Part shown: one piece after another, positions 1-5,632 of the stretch | How the letters are laid out: every line of letters starts with the position of its first letter | Numbering within the stretch: the stretch's first letter is position 1 | NCBI GenBank assembly: GCA_937875245.1 | Contig: CALNCH010000046.1 | Coordinates: 1 to 5,686 of the forward strand | Direction: 5' to 3' | From: an uncultured Spirochaetaceae bacterium | Lineage (GTDB): Bacteria > Spirochaetota > Spirochaetia > Treponematales > Treponemataceae | Length of the DNA: 5,686 bases | The notes under the pieces: generated by a model | What the model was told of the DNA's origin: nothing | Database searches by the model: none | Seen by the model: only the letters and a program-made list of their open reading frames with translations | Position numbers and translations under genes: made by a program

Positions 1-15
1 TATATCAGGTTGGAG

Positions 16-161
16 ATGATAACACTGTATATAAAAAGAGAACGATATTTAAGCAAAATTAGACCCTTTTATGATGTGGATTTGATTATTCTAGAAATAG
101 TATTGCACATATAAATATAATTGATTTCTTACTTGGTAAAATAGCTATAAGTTTATCCTAG
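16..161 (+). pseudogene. Remnant of an AAA ATPase (AAA_14/DUF4143 family), internally deleted
   Basis: Read from 16 (or CTG at 25), the sequence encodes IKRERYLSKIRPFYDVDLI. From memory this closely matches the N-terminus of the large bacterial and archaeal ATP-binding family (AAA_14 plus DUF4143), where the next residues should be the Walker A stretch (KVITGIRRxGKS-like). Here the reading frame instead runs off the family and stops at 112-114. In a second frame, from about 93, it reads IAHINIIDFLLGK and stops at 159-161; this resembles the C-terminal tail of the same family (a basic or His residue, then NIIDFLL). The simplest reading is loss of nearly the whole roughly 400-residue gene between about positions 87 and 93, leaving both ends. 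A GGAG at 12-15 lies 9 nt before CTG 25, where relatives begin with M-x-IKRE, so that codon may be a decayed ATG. Not functional: no P-loop, Walker B or DUF4143 domain remains. The N-terminal match is firm; the C-terminal match is moderate. Confidence 0.6.
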
Positions 162-186
162 TGGTACAAAAAGGAAGGCTTAAGCA

Positions 187-651
187 CTACCGCCCATACA
201 AAAGCTCACTGATTGCACATATCTTATCTGCCACTAAAACGACAACGCTTTCTAAGTATTTTGGTGGTTTAGGATTCAAAGGAAACATGTGCTTAGAAAT
301 AATATCCTGTTCCATTTCGCTTAGCTCAAAATCCAGGCTTGCTTTTTCAAGGGCACGTTTTGCGTGTATAAAGCCGTGAAACCTATGGCTTTTATCAGTC
401 TCATGCCAGTCATATAAAAAATAATCATGTAAAAGGGCACCCCGTAGCAGACTCCTCATATTTACAGGTAGACACAGTCTTAAAGCAATATAGGCACTCA
501 TATATGCAACTCTTACCGAATGTTCATAGCAGGTGACAGTTCCATGGTGCAAATACTGTCTTTCACTTTGCATCCCGGCGGACCGCAGTATATCTTCGGC
601 CACAAATACAATGAGGCTTTCTATTTGTATATCGAAATTGTTATTTTTCAT
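187..651 (-). CDS. HD-domain protein (putative metal-dependent phosphohydrolase)
   Basis: A 154-residue soluble protein with the HD superfamily signature: H44 (in YEHSVRVAY), the H75-D76 doublet (ALLHDYFLYDW), H92 and H96 (FHGFIH), H121 (SKHMFPL) and D142 (LVADK). These are the residues that coordinate one or two divalent metals in HD phosphohydrolases, so an active hydrolase is expected. The pattern HDYFLYDW...HGFIHAKRALE...KHMFPL...PPKYLESVVV fits a small clostridial HD subfamily of unknown substrate; a nucleotide or other phosphate ester is only a guess. There is no signal peptide, membrane segment or second domain, so it is cytosolic. The ATG at 649-651 follows a CGGAG site with about 4 nt spacing, which is short but acceptable. 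It is divergent from the TetR gene and may share its operator. It ends only a few residues after the final metal Asp helix (ELLYGR), slightly compact, with no sign of truncation in the core. Confidence 0.85.
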   Translation of the reverse strand: MKNNNFDIQIESLIVFVAEDILRSAGMQSERQYLHHGTVTCYEHSVRVAYMSAYIALRLCLPVNMRSLLRGALLHDYFLYDWHETDKSHRFHGFIHAKRALEKASLDFELSEMEQDIISKHMFPLNPKPPKYLESVVVLVADKICAISELLYGR

Positions 652-658
652 GTTTCTC

Positions 659-683
659 CGTATGTTGATATAAGCAACATATG
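659..683 (-). promoter_or_regulatory. Inverted repeat / 5'-leader hairpin just before the HD gene's ribosome binding site
   Basis: TATGTTG (661-667) and CAACATA (675-681) form a perfect 7-bp inverted repeat around a 7-nt loop. The 659-683 pair (C-G) and 660-682 pair (wobble) extend it to 9. In the HD transcript this hairpin would end on the CGGAG ribosome binding site. It may be a protein-binding palindrome or an RNA hairpin affecting translation; the sequence alone does not decide. Confidence 0.35.
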
Positions 684-686
684 TGT

Positions 687-714
687 AATATAATACATTT
701 TGGAAATAGAGTAA
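687..714 (-). promoter_or_regulatory. Possible promoter of the HD-domain gene
   Basis: On the minus strand a TATATT -10 box (687-692) lies 16 nt from a TTACTC -35-like box (709-714). The -10 is good, the -35 weak. The -35-like box is itself one of the three ATTACTC/GAGTAAT repeats, so a bound repressor there would block this promoter. The predicted leader is about 30 nt. Confidence 0.3.
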
Positions 715-738
715 TGGACTAACTTTCCTTTGTCTGTG

Positions 739-778
739 TATTACTCCTTACTTTTTCCATACTTTGAGTAATAAGTAA
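739..778. promoter_or_regulatory. Candidate TetR operator: imperfect palindrome of TTACT boxes
   Basis: TATTACTC (739-746) and GAGTAATA (766-773) are perfect inverted repeats. Viewed as 13-mers, 741-753 (TTACTC-C-TTACTT) and the complement of 766-778 (TTACTT-A-TTACTC) agree at 10 of 13 positions, with a 12-nt centre. A further GAGTAAT occurs at 709-715. The palindrome ends 15 nt before the tetR start and lies between tetR and the divergent HD gene, the usual place for autoregulatory TetR-family operators. I found no convincing -35/-10 pair for tetR itself. That this TetR binds here is inference from position and symmetry. Confidence 0.45.
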
Positions 779-793
779 CACAAAGGGTGAAAA

Positions 794-1372
794 ATGGGTA
801 ATAAAACAACGGTTGATCTCCGTGTCATAAAAACAAAAAAGGCAATACGCAACGCCTTTGCCGAGTTGCTTTCGACAAAGGACATCAACAAGATCACCAT
901 TAAAGATATATCAGACAAGGCAATTATTAATCGTAAAACCTTTTATAATTACTATGCTGGAGTATATCAGCTCATAGACGAAATAGAGAATGAGCTTGTA
1001 GCTACGCTAACCGAGACCTTGAGGGATGAGGACTTTGAGAGTCTTGCTCGTAATCCATATGCATTCTTTCAAAAGCTAACTGCAATTATTAACCACGACA
1101 CGGATTTTTATGGATTCTTAATGCAAAGTGGATATAATGCAAATATTACTCAAAAGATTATTGCGGCACTAAAGCTAAAAATCAAAACATCATTTTTGGA
1201 ACAAAGTGGTATTGAAGAAAAAAATTTTGACATGGCCATAGACTTTGTTTTTGCAGGGATGCTATCGGTCTATCATAATTGGTTCATCTCCGGCAAATCT
1301 CAACCTATCGAAATTATCTCAAAAACCGTTAGCACTATCACCTTCTCTGGACTGAACGGCTTGTTGAAATAA
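794..1372 (+). CDS. TetR/AcrR-family transcriptional regulator
   Basis: 192 residues, the normal size for the family. The N-terminal DNA-binding domain covers about residues 9-60: the first helix carries RVIKTKKAIRNAFAELL, followed by the helix-turn-helix ITIKDISDKAIINRKTFYNYY (about 34-54), whose INRKTFYNYY recognition helix is the family hallmark. The rest is helical and should form the dimer and ligand-binding domain. It includes DTDFYGFLMQSGYN and FVFAGMLSVYHNWF, typical of the TetR group common in Bacillota with a TetR_C-like C-terminal domain. The ligand cannot be inferred. The ATG follows AAAGGGTGA (782-790) at good spacing. No efflux pump or enzyme is downstream on the same strand, so the regulator is not paired with an obvious target. 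Likely targets are itself and the divergent HD gene. The codons look somewhat more GC-rich than in the met operon. Confidence 0.9.
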   Translation: MGNKTTVDLRVIKTKKAIRNAFAELLSTKDINKITIKDISDKAIINRKTFYNYYAGVYQLIDEIENELVATLTETLRDEDFESLARNPYAFFQKLTAIINHDTDFYGFLMQSGYNANITQKIIAALKLKIKTSFLEQSGIEEKNFDMAIDFVFAGMLSVYHNWFISGKSQPIEIISKTVSTITFSGLNGLLK

Positions 1373-1376
1373 ATAC

Positions 1377-1408
1377 AAACCCAATGCTACCTTGGTTTAA
1401 TATTTCTT
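1377..1408 (+). terminator. Probable weak rho-independent terminator of tetR
   Basis: AAACCCAA (1377-1384) pairs with TTGGTTT (1392-1398) as a 7-bp stem with one bulged C and a 7-nt loop, followed by the T-rich AATATTTCTTTGTT. It starts 5 nt after the tetR stop. The stem is short, so termination may be leaky. Confidence 0.4.
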
Positions 1409-1471
1409 TGTTAGTAGTAGTTATATCTTTTGTTGCTCAATTATTTTTAGGACAAATGTAAATATGTTTGG

Positions 1472-1500
1472 TTGAAAGGAATTGCTAAACAGTATATAGT
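1472..1500 (+). promoter_or_regulatory. Sigma-A type promoter of the metF-metH operon
   Basis: TTGAAA (1472-1477) and TATAGT (1495-1500) are separated by exactly 17 nt. Each matches the housekeeping consensus at five of six positions or close to it. Transcription should begin near 1506-1508, giving a leader of about 50 nt before the metF start. That is too short for a SAM (S-box), T-box or cobalamin riboswitch, and I see no such fold upstream. Confidence 0.6.
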
Positions 1501-1538
1501 CAAAAAAGAATACATGCTTAAAAAGTGAATATATACTG
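1490..1538. repeat. 9-bp inverted repeat across the met promoter and leader
   Basis: CAGTATATA (1490-1498) and TATATACTG (1530-1538) are perfect inverted repeats separated by 31 nt. The left arm overlaps the -10 box and the right arm lies in the leader just before the metF ribosome binding site. It could be a two-site operator or a weak RNA stem involving the leader. Its AT-rich content makes chance occurrence possible. Confidence 0.35.
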
Positions 1539-1556
1539 AAGTTTAGAGGTACTACA

Positions 1557-2420
1557 TTGAAGATTTCTGATATCCTTTCATCAGGGAAACCTAGTCTTTC
1601 TTTTGAGGTTTTTCCACCAAAAACCGAGGCTACTTTTGAGTCGGTTGCAAATGCAGTAAAAGAAATTTGTACTTTACAACCTTCTTTTATGAGTGTCACT
1701 TACGGGGCAGGTGGGGGAACAAGTGAGCATACTGTTTCTATTGCCTCAACAATTCAAAATCAATATCAGGTTACCGCTTTAGCACATTTAACTTGTATTT
1801 CTTCTACAAAAGAAATGGTAGAAAAAAAGCTTTCCCAATTAGAAAAAGAGGGAATAGAAAATATATTAGCGTTGCGTGGAGATATTCCAGAAGGAATGAA
1901 TACTGATCATTTGGAGTATCAACATGCTAGTGATTTAGCTTCTCAAATAGCTTTTTCTGGGAAATTCTGTATCGGTGGTGCCTGTTATCCAGAGGGGCAT
2001 CCTGAATCAGATAATTCTCGAGTGGATATCGATAATGTAAAAAAGAAGGTAGATGCAGGCTGCCAGTTTTTAACCACTCAGATGTTTTTTGACAATACTA
2101 TTCTATATAACTATTTATATAAAATTCGAGAAAAGGGGATTACAGTTCCTATCGTTGCGGGTATTATGCCGGTAACCAAGGGTAAACAAATTGCTCGCAT
2201 TTGTAAGCTCTCTGGCAGTGTTTTGCCTCCACGCTTTAAGGCTATAGTTGATAAATGGGGAGATAATAGCGATGCCATGACTCAGGCAGGAATTGCCTAT
2301 GCGACAGATCAGATTATTGATTTATTGGCTAATGGGATAAATGGTATTCACGTATATTCTATGAACAACCCCTATGTAGCTTCTGAAATTAAAAAGAATC
2401 TTTCATATTTGCTATCATAA
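1557..2420 (+). CDS. metF: 5,10-methylenetetrahydrofolate reductase
   Basis: A flavoprotein that reduces 5,10-methylene-tetrahydrofolate to 5-methyl-tetrahydrofolate, the methyl donor for methionine synthase. At 287 residues it is the short bacterial TIM-barrel type, without the eukaryotic regulatory domain. Diagnostic segments are in order: SFEVFPPK with catalytic E17; SVTYGAGGGTSEHT (46-59), near the folate and FAD sites; ALRGDIP with D109, matching the flavin-tuning Asp; CYPEGHPES (143-151); TTQMFFD with Q175; AGIMPV (201-206); and the C-terminal GIHVYSMN (263-270). The start is TTG at 1557, 6 nt after AGAGGT (1545-1550). No in-frame ATG lies between the upstream in-frame stop (1497-1499) and the conserved N-terminus. 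It is the first gene of the operon, 12 nt before the next. Whether the electron donor is NADH or another carrier, as in acetogens that add MetV, cannot be told here; no metV is in the window. Confidence 0.95.
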   Translation: MKISDILSSGKPSLSFEVFPPKTEATFESVANAVKEICTLQPSFMSVTYGAGGGTSEHTVSIASTIQNQYQVTALAHLTCISSTKEMVEKKLSQLEKEGIENILALRGDIPEGMNTDHLEYQHASDLASQIAFSGKFCIGGACYPEGHPESDNSRVDIDNVKKKVDAGCQFLTTQMFFDNTILYNYLYKIREKGITVPIVAGIMPVTKGKQIARICKLSGSVLPPRFKAIVDKWGDNSDAMTQAGIAYATDQIIDLLANGINGIHVYSMNNPYVASEIKKNLSYLLS

Positions 2421-2432
2421 AAGGACTAAATC

Positions 2433-3041
2433 TTGTCTATTCTACCAGTTGAAAAAGAGGTTTTCCGGTATTTAGGCTTTCCTCAAAAAGAGCTATTAGA
2501 TTTTGAAGCTATTAAAAAGAAAGAGTCAGCCCTTTATGAGTTGGTTAGTAAAGCTATTGTAGAATCTGAACAGTATGTAGTTCCCAAAAAAATAGTACAA
2601 ACTTTTTCTTTAGTTCAAACAGAAAATGACTTACAAATAGGTCCTATTTCTATTGTAAGTAAAGACTTATCTTTCAATTTGCAGGGTTGTTTTCAAGTAA
2701 GTGTGTTGGCCGCTACTATTGGTTCTCGAATCGACTCTCTAATTCAAAAATACTCAAAATTAGATGTAGTCTATGCCAGCGTTTTACAGGCAACAGGGGC
2801 TATGTTTATAGAAAGTTTTGTGGATAGTATCAATGATGAAATAAGGCTGGAAGCAGAAAAAGAAGGGGCAAGGGTTCAACCTCGATTTAGTCCAGGATAC
2901 GGAGATGTTTCTTTAGAGGTACAAAAACAGATTTTTGCTACCTTGCGTCCGGAAAAAATTGGACTTACATTAATGAATAGCTTGATTATGGCTCCAGAAA
3001 AATCAGTTACCGCTTTTATTGGCTGGAAAAAAGGAAAATAA
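2433..3041 (+). CDS. Stand-alone methionine synthase reactivation (AdoMet-binding) domain protein
   Basis: 202 residues matching the vitamin B12-dependent methionine synthase activation domain (Met_synt_B12), which in E. coli MetH is the C-terminal part of one long chain. It should bind S-adenosylmethionine and, with a reduced flavodoxin or ferredoxin, re-methylate cob(II)alamin formed when MetH is accidentally oxidised. The key motif is RFSPGYGD (151-158), equivalent to the RxxPGY AdoMet-binding loop. The C-terminal MAPEKSVTAFIGW (186-198) is the typical last strand of the domain. Other family-like segments are VLAATIGSRID (91-101) and LQATGAMFIESFVD (118-131). The start must be TTG 2433: an in-frame stop lies at 2427-2429 and the next ATG is far inside. 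AAGGA (2421-2425) sits 7 nt before it. The stop is one base before the metH start, so the two subunits are probably made together. No metal-binding or membrane features are seen. Confidence 0.88.
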   Translation: MSILPVEKEVFRYLGFPQKELLDFEAIKKKESALYELVSKAIVESEQYVVPKKIVQTFSLVQTENDLQIGPISIVSKDLSFNLQGCFQVSVLAATIGSRIDSLIQKYSKLDVVYASVLQATGAMFIESFVDSINDEIRLEAEKEGARVQPRFSPGYGDVSLEVQKQIFATLRPEKIGLTLMNSLIMAPEKSVTAFIGWKKGK

Positions 3042-3042
3042 A

Positions 3043-5559
3043 GTGAAGAATTTTACAGATTTGTTAGGAAAAGAATATTTGTTTTTTGATGGAGGCACTG
3101 GTTCTGTTTTGCAAAAAATGGGATTAAAACCAGGAGAACTTCCAGAAATGTGGAATATTACTCATTCTAATGAAATCGTAAGTCTTCATGCTTCCTATTT
3201 TTTAAGTGGGTCAAATATTGTAAATACCAATACCTTTGGAGCTAATTCTCTTAAATTTGGAGAAAAACTACCTGAAATTATTAGTGCCGCTGTAGAAAAT
3301 GCACAGTGGGCAAAAAAAATGGTAGAAGAGAACAGTCCTTTGTTACCAAAAATACAAAGAACAAGGGCTTTTGATCCGGTAAAAGCACCTCATTTTGTTG
3401 CTTTGGATATTGGTCCTTGTGGTAAATTACTAAAACCACTGGGAGACTTGGATTTTGAAGATTGCGTAAGGTTATTTACTGAAGTTGCTACCTTGGGATT
3501 ACAGGCAGGAGTAGATTTAGTTTTAGTTGAAACCATGAATGACTGTTATGAAACCAAGGCTTGTATAGTAGGTATTAAAGAAGCTATGGAAAAAACAGGG
3601 ATAGAAATACCAATTATAGCGTCTAATGTATACGATGCCGATGGAAGATTGCTTACCGGTTCTACTGCTACAGAAATGGCAGCAATTTTGGAAGGGCTTG
3701 GAGTTAGTGCTTTGGGCATGAACTGTAGTTTAGGTCCTATACAAATGAAAGAAATAATTCCTTCTTTAGTTTCTCAGACATCTTTGCCTATTCTAGTTAA
3801 ACCAAATGCCGGATTACCTAAGTCTGTAAATGGGGTAACTATGTACGATGTTGATGAAGCTCTTTTTGCTTCAACTATGAAAGAAATGGCTGAGATGGGA
3901 GTTCATGTTTTGGGAGGATGTTGTGGAACGAATCCAGACTACATCCGTAATCTAGTAGATACGGTGTATTCTCTTCCTTTTACCGCCCCTGCAGAAAAAA
4001 ATTCTTGTGTAGTTTGTTCTAATACTAAGTCTGTAAAAATTGGTCAAATGCCCATTTACGGACATCAAAAACCTGTTCTTATTGGAGAGAGAATTAATCC
4101 TACGGGAAAAAAGAAGCTGAAAGATGCCTTGCGTAATAAAGATATGGGCTACATATTGAATGAAGCCTTAACTCAACAAGAAAAAGGTGCTCATATCTTG
4201 GATGTGAATGTGGGATTACCTGAGATAAATGAAACAGAAATGATGGTAGCAGTTATTAAGGAGTTGCAAACTGTTACTGATTTACCATTGCAAATAGACA
4301 CCTCCAATGTGGAAGCCATGGAAAAAGCGTTACGAATATACAATGGAAAAGCTCTTATTAACTCTGTTAATGGGAAGGAAGAAGTGATGAACCAAATCTT
4401 TCCATTGATTAAAAAATATGGTGGTGTTGTAGTAGCTCTTACCTTAGATGAAACAGGTATTCCTGAAACCAGTGAAGGCCGAATTAGGATTGCAGAAAAA
4501 ATCTACAAAAAAGCCACTGACTTTGGTATAGATAAAAAAAATATTATCATCGATCCTTTAGCAATGGCGGTAAGTTCAGATCAAAAATCTCCTAAGGCAA
4601 CCTTAGAATCAGTATCCTATATTACTCATAAATTGCAGGGAAACACTATTTTAGGTGTTTCAAATATCTCTTTTGGCTTGCCTTGTCGAGAAGTTATTAC
4701 TTCTGCTTTTTTTACTATGGCTATGGAAAACGGTCTGAGTGCAGCAATTATGAATCCTTCAAGCCTAGAAATGCAAAAAGCTTATTACAGTTACTGTACA
4801 TTGCGGGGCTTTGATGATAATTGCTTAAACTACATTCAGTTTATAGAAGATTGGAAGGTAGACACTTCTTCTGCAAAGGTAGTTTCTCCTGCTACTTCTC
4901 CTCAAAAAGATGTTTCAAATAGTTCTTCTTCAGACAGTACTGTAGATCTTTTATTTGCTATTACAAAAGGCTTAAAAGAAAAAGCTGCTGACTTAACTGC
5001 AAGACTGTTAGAAACAGTACCTCCAATGGCTATTGTGGAAAACCACCTGATACCCGCACTTGATACCGTGGGAAAAGCCTTTGAACAGAAAAAAATATAT
5101 TTACCGCAGTTACTTATGAGTGCAGAAGCCGCTTCCTTTGCTTTTGAGGTTATTAAGGCTGAATTGGCCAAAACAAATACGGTTCAAATAAAAAAAGGAC
5201 CTATCATTTTGGCAACTGTGGAAGGGGATATTCATGATATTGGTAAAAATATTGTAAAAGTAATATTAGAAAACTATGGATATGAAGTAATCGATTTAGG
5301 AAAAGATGTCCCACCTTCTGTTGTAGTAGAGACCTGTGAAAAAAATCATATTGAACTGGTGGGTTTAAGTGCACTAATGACTACTACTGTTCCTGCAATG
5401 GAAGAAACCATAAAATTGCTCCGACAAAAATGTCCTCATGCAAAAGTCTGTGTTGGTGGAGCTGTGTTAACTCCAGAATATGCACAAATGATAGGGGCAG
5501 ATTTTTATGGTAAAGATGCCATGGAAACTGTATCTTATGCAAAAAAGATTTTTGCATAA
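3043..5559 (+). CDS. metH: Cobalamin-dependent methionine synthase, short form without reactivation domain
   Basis: Transfers the methyl group of 5-methyl-tetrahydrofolate through cobalamin to homocysteine, forming methionine. I place the start at GTG 3043, 7 nt after AAGGA (3031-3035), giving 838 residues. A TTG at 3019 would add eight residues but overlap the previous gene and lie before the ribosome binding site. Domains (GTG numbering): homocysteine-binding barrel about 5-315, with zinc ligands C228 (GMNCSLGP) and C293-C294 (LGGCCGTNP); pterin-binding barrel about 340-605 (IGERINPTG, LDVNVGLPE, LQIDTSN, NSVNGK); a Ser/Thr-rich linker about 604-632; B12 cap and Rossmann domains about 633-838, with YLPQLLMSAEAA and EGDIHDIGKNIV, where H731 is the lower axial cobalt ligand. 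The Ser810 position of E. coli is Thr (T782, in LMTTTVPAM), as in corrinoid methyltransferase proteins. The roughly 330-residue C-terminal reactivation domain of E. coli MetH (1227 residues) is absent and supplied by the preceding gene. Confidence 0.95.
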   Translation: MKNFTDLLGKEYLFFDGGTGSVLQKMGLKPGELPEMWNITHSNEIVSLHASYFLSGSNIVNTNTFGANSLKFGEKLPEIISAAVENAQWAKKMVEENSPLLPKIQRTRAFDPVKAPHFVALDIGPCGKLLKPLGDLDFEDCVRLFTEVATLGLQAGVDLVLVETMNDCYETKACIVGIKEAMEKTGIEIPIIASNVYDADGRLLTGSTATEMAAILEGLGVSALGMNCSLGPIQMKEIIPSLVSQTSLPILVKPNAGLPKSVNGVTMYDVDEALFASTMKEMAEMGVHVLGGCCGTNPDYIRNLVDTVYSLPFTAPAEKNSCVVCSNTKSVKIGQMPIYGHQKPVLIGERINPTGKKKLKDALRNKDMGYILNEALTQQEKGAHILDVNVGLPEINETEMMVAVIKELQTVTDLPLQIDTSNVEAMEKALRIYNGKALINSVNGKEEVMNQIFPLIKKYGGVVVALTLDETGIPETSEGRIRIAEKIYKKATDFGIDKKNIIIDPLAMAVSSDQKSPKATLESVSYITHKLQGNTILGVSNISFGLPCREVITSAFFTMAMENGLSAAIMNPSSLEMQKAYYSYCTLRGFDDNCLNYIQFIEDWKVDTSSAKVVSPATSPQKDVSNSSSSDSTVDLLFAITKGLKEKAADLTARLLETVPPMAIVENHLIPALDTVGKAFEQKKIYLPQLLMSAEAASFAFEVIKAELAKTNTVQIKKGPIILATVEGDIHDIGKNIVKVILENYGYEVIDLGKDVPPSVVVETCEKNHIELVGLSALMTTTVPAMEETIKLLRQKCPHAKVCVGGAVLTPEYAQMIGADFYGKDAMETVSYAKKIFA

Positions 5560-5599
5560 CAGTTTATAATTTTAACAAAAGAGGCTCAATACATAAAAA

Positions 5600-5632
5600 T
5601 ACCCCTTTTACTTTTGTCCAGTAAAAGGGGTA
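5600..5632. terminator. Intergenic hairpin terminator, stronger on the minus strand
   Basis: TACCCCTTTTAC (5600-5611) and GTAAAAGGGGTA (5621-5632) form a perfect 12-bp stem with a 9-nt loop. Read on the minus strand, the stem is followed by a U-rich stretch (complement of 5591-5599). Read on the plus strand the next bases are CGTATCAT, and the T-run comes only at 5649-5655. It therefore fits best as the terminator of a convergent gene entering from the right, and probably also helps end the met operon transcript, whose stop is 40 nt upstream. Confidence 0.7.

Noticed and set aside
161..379. Plus-strand 72-residue open frame
   Set aside because: It lies antisense to the HD-domain gene, has no family resemblance, and the minus strand has a complete conserved HD motif set.
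1373..1556. Search for a SAM, T-box or cobalamin riboswitch before metF
   Set aside because: No long leader with multiple paired stems plus a terminator is visible between tetR and metF, and the best promoter leaves only about 50 nt of leader.
1421..1699. Minus-strand 92-residue open frame over the metF start
   Set aside because: It is a shadow of the metF N-terminus and promoter region, with no recognisable motif; the plus strand carries a clear promoter and metF.
4902..5171. Minus-strand 89-residue open frame inside metH
   Set aside because: It is antisense to the conserved B12 cap domain, and its Ser/Ala-rich composition simply mirrors the metH codons.
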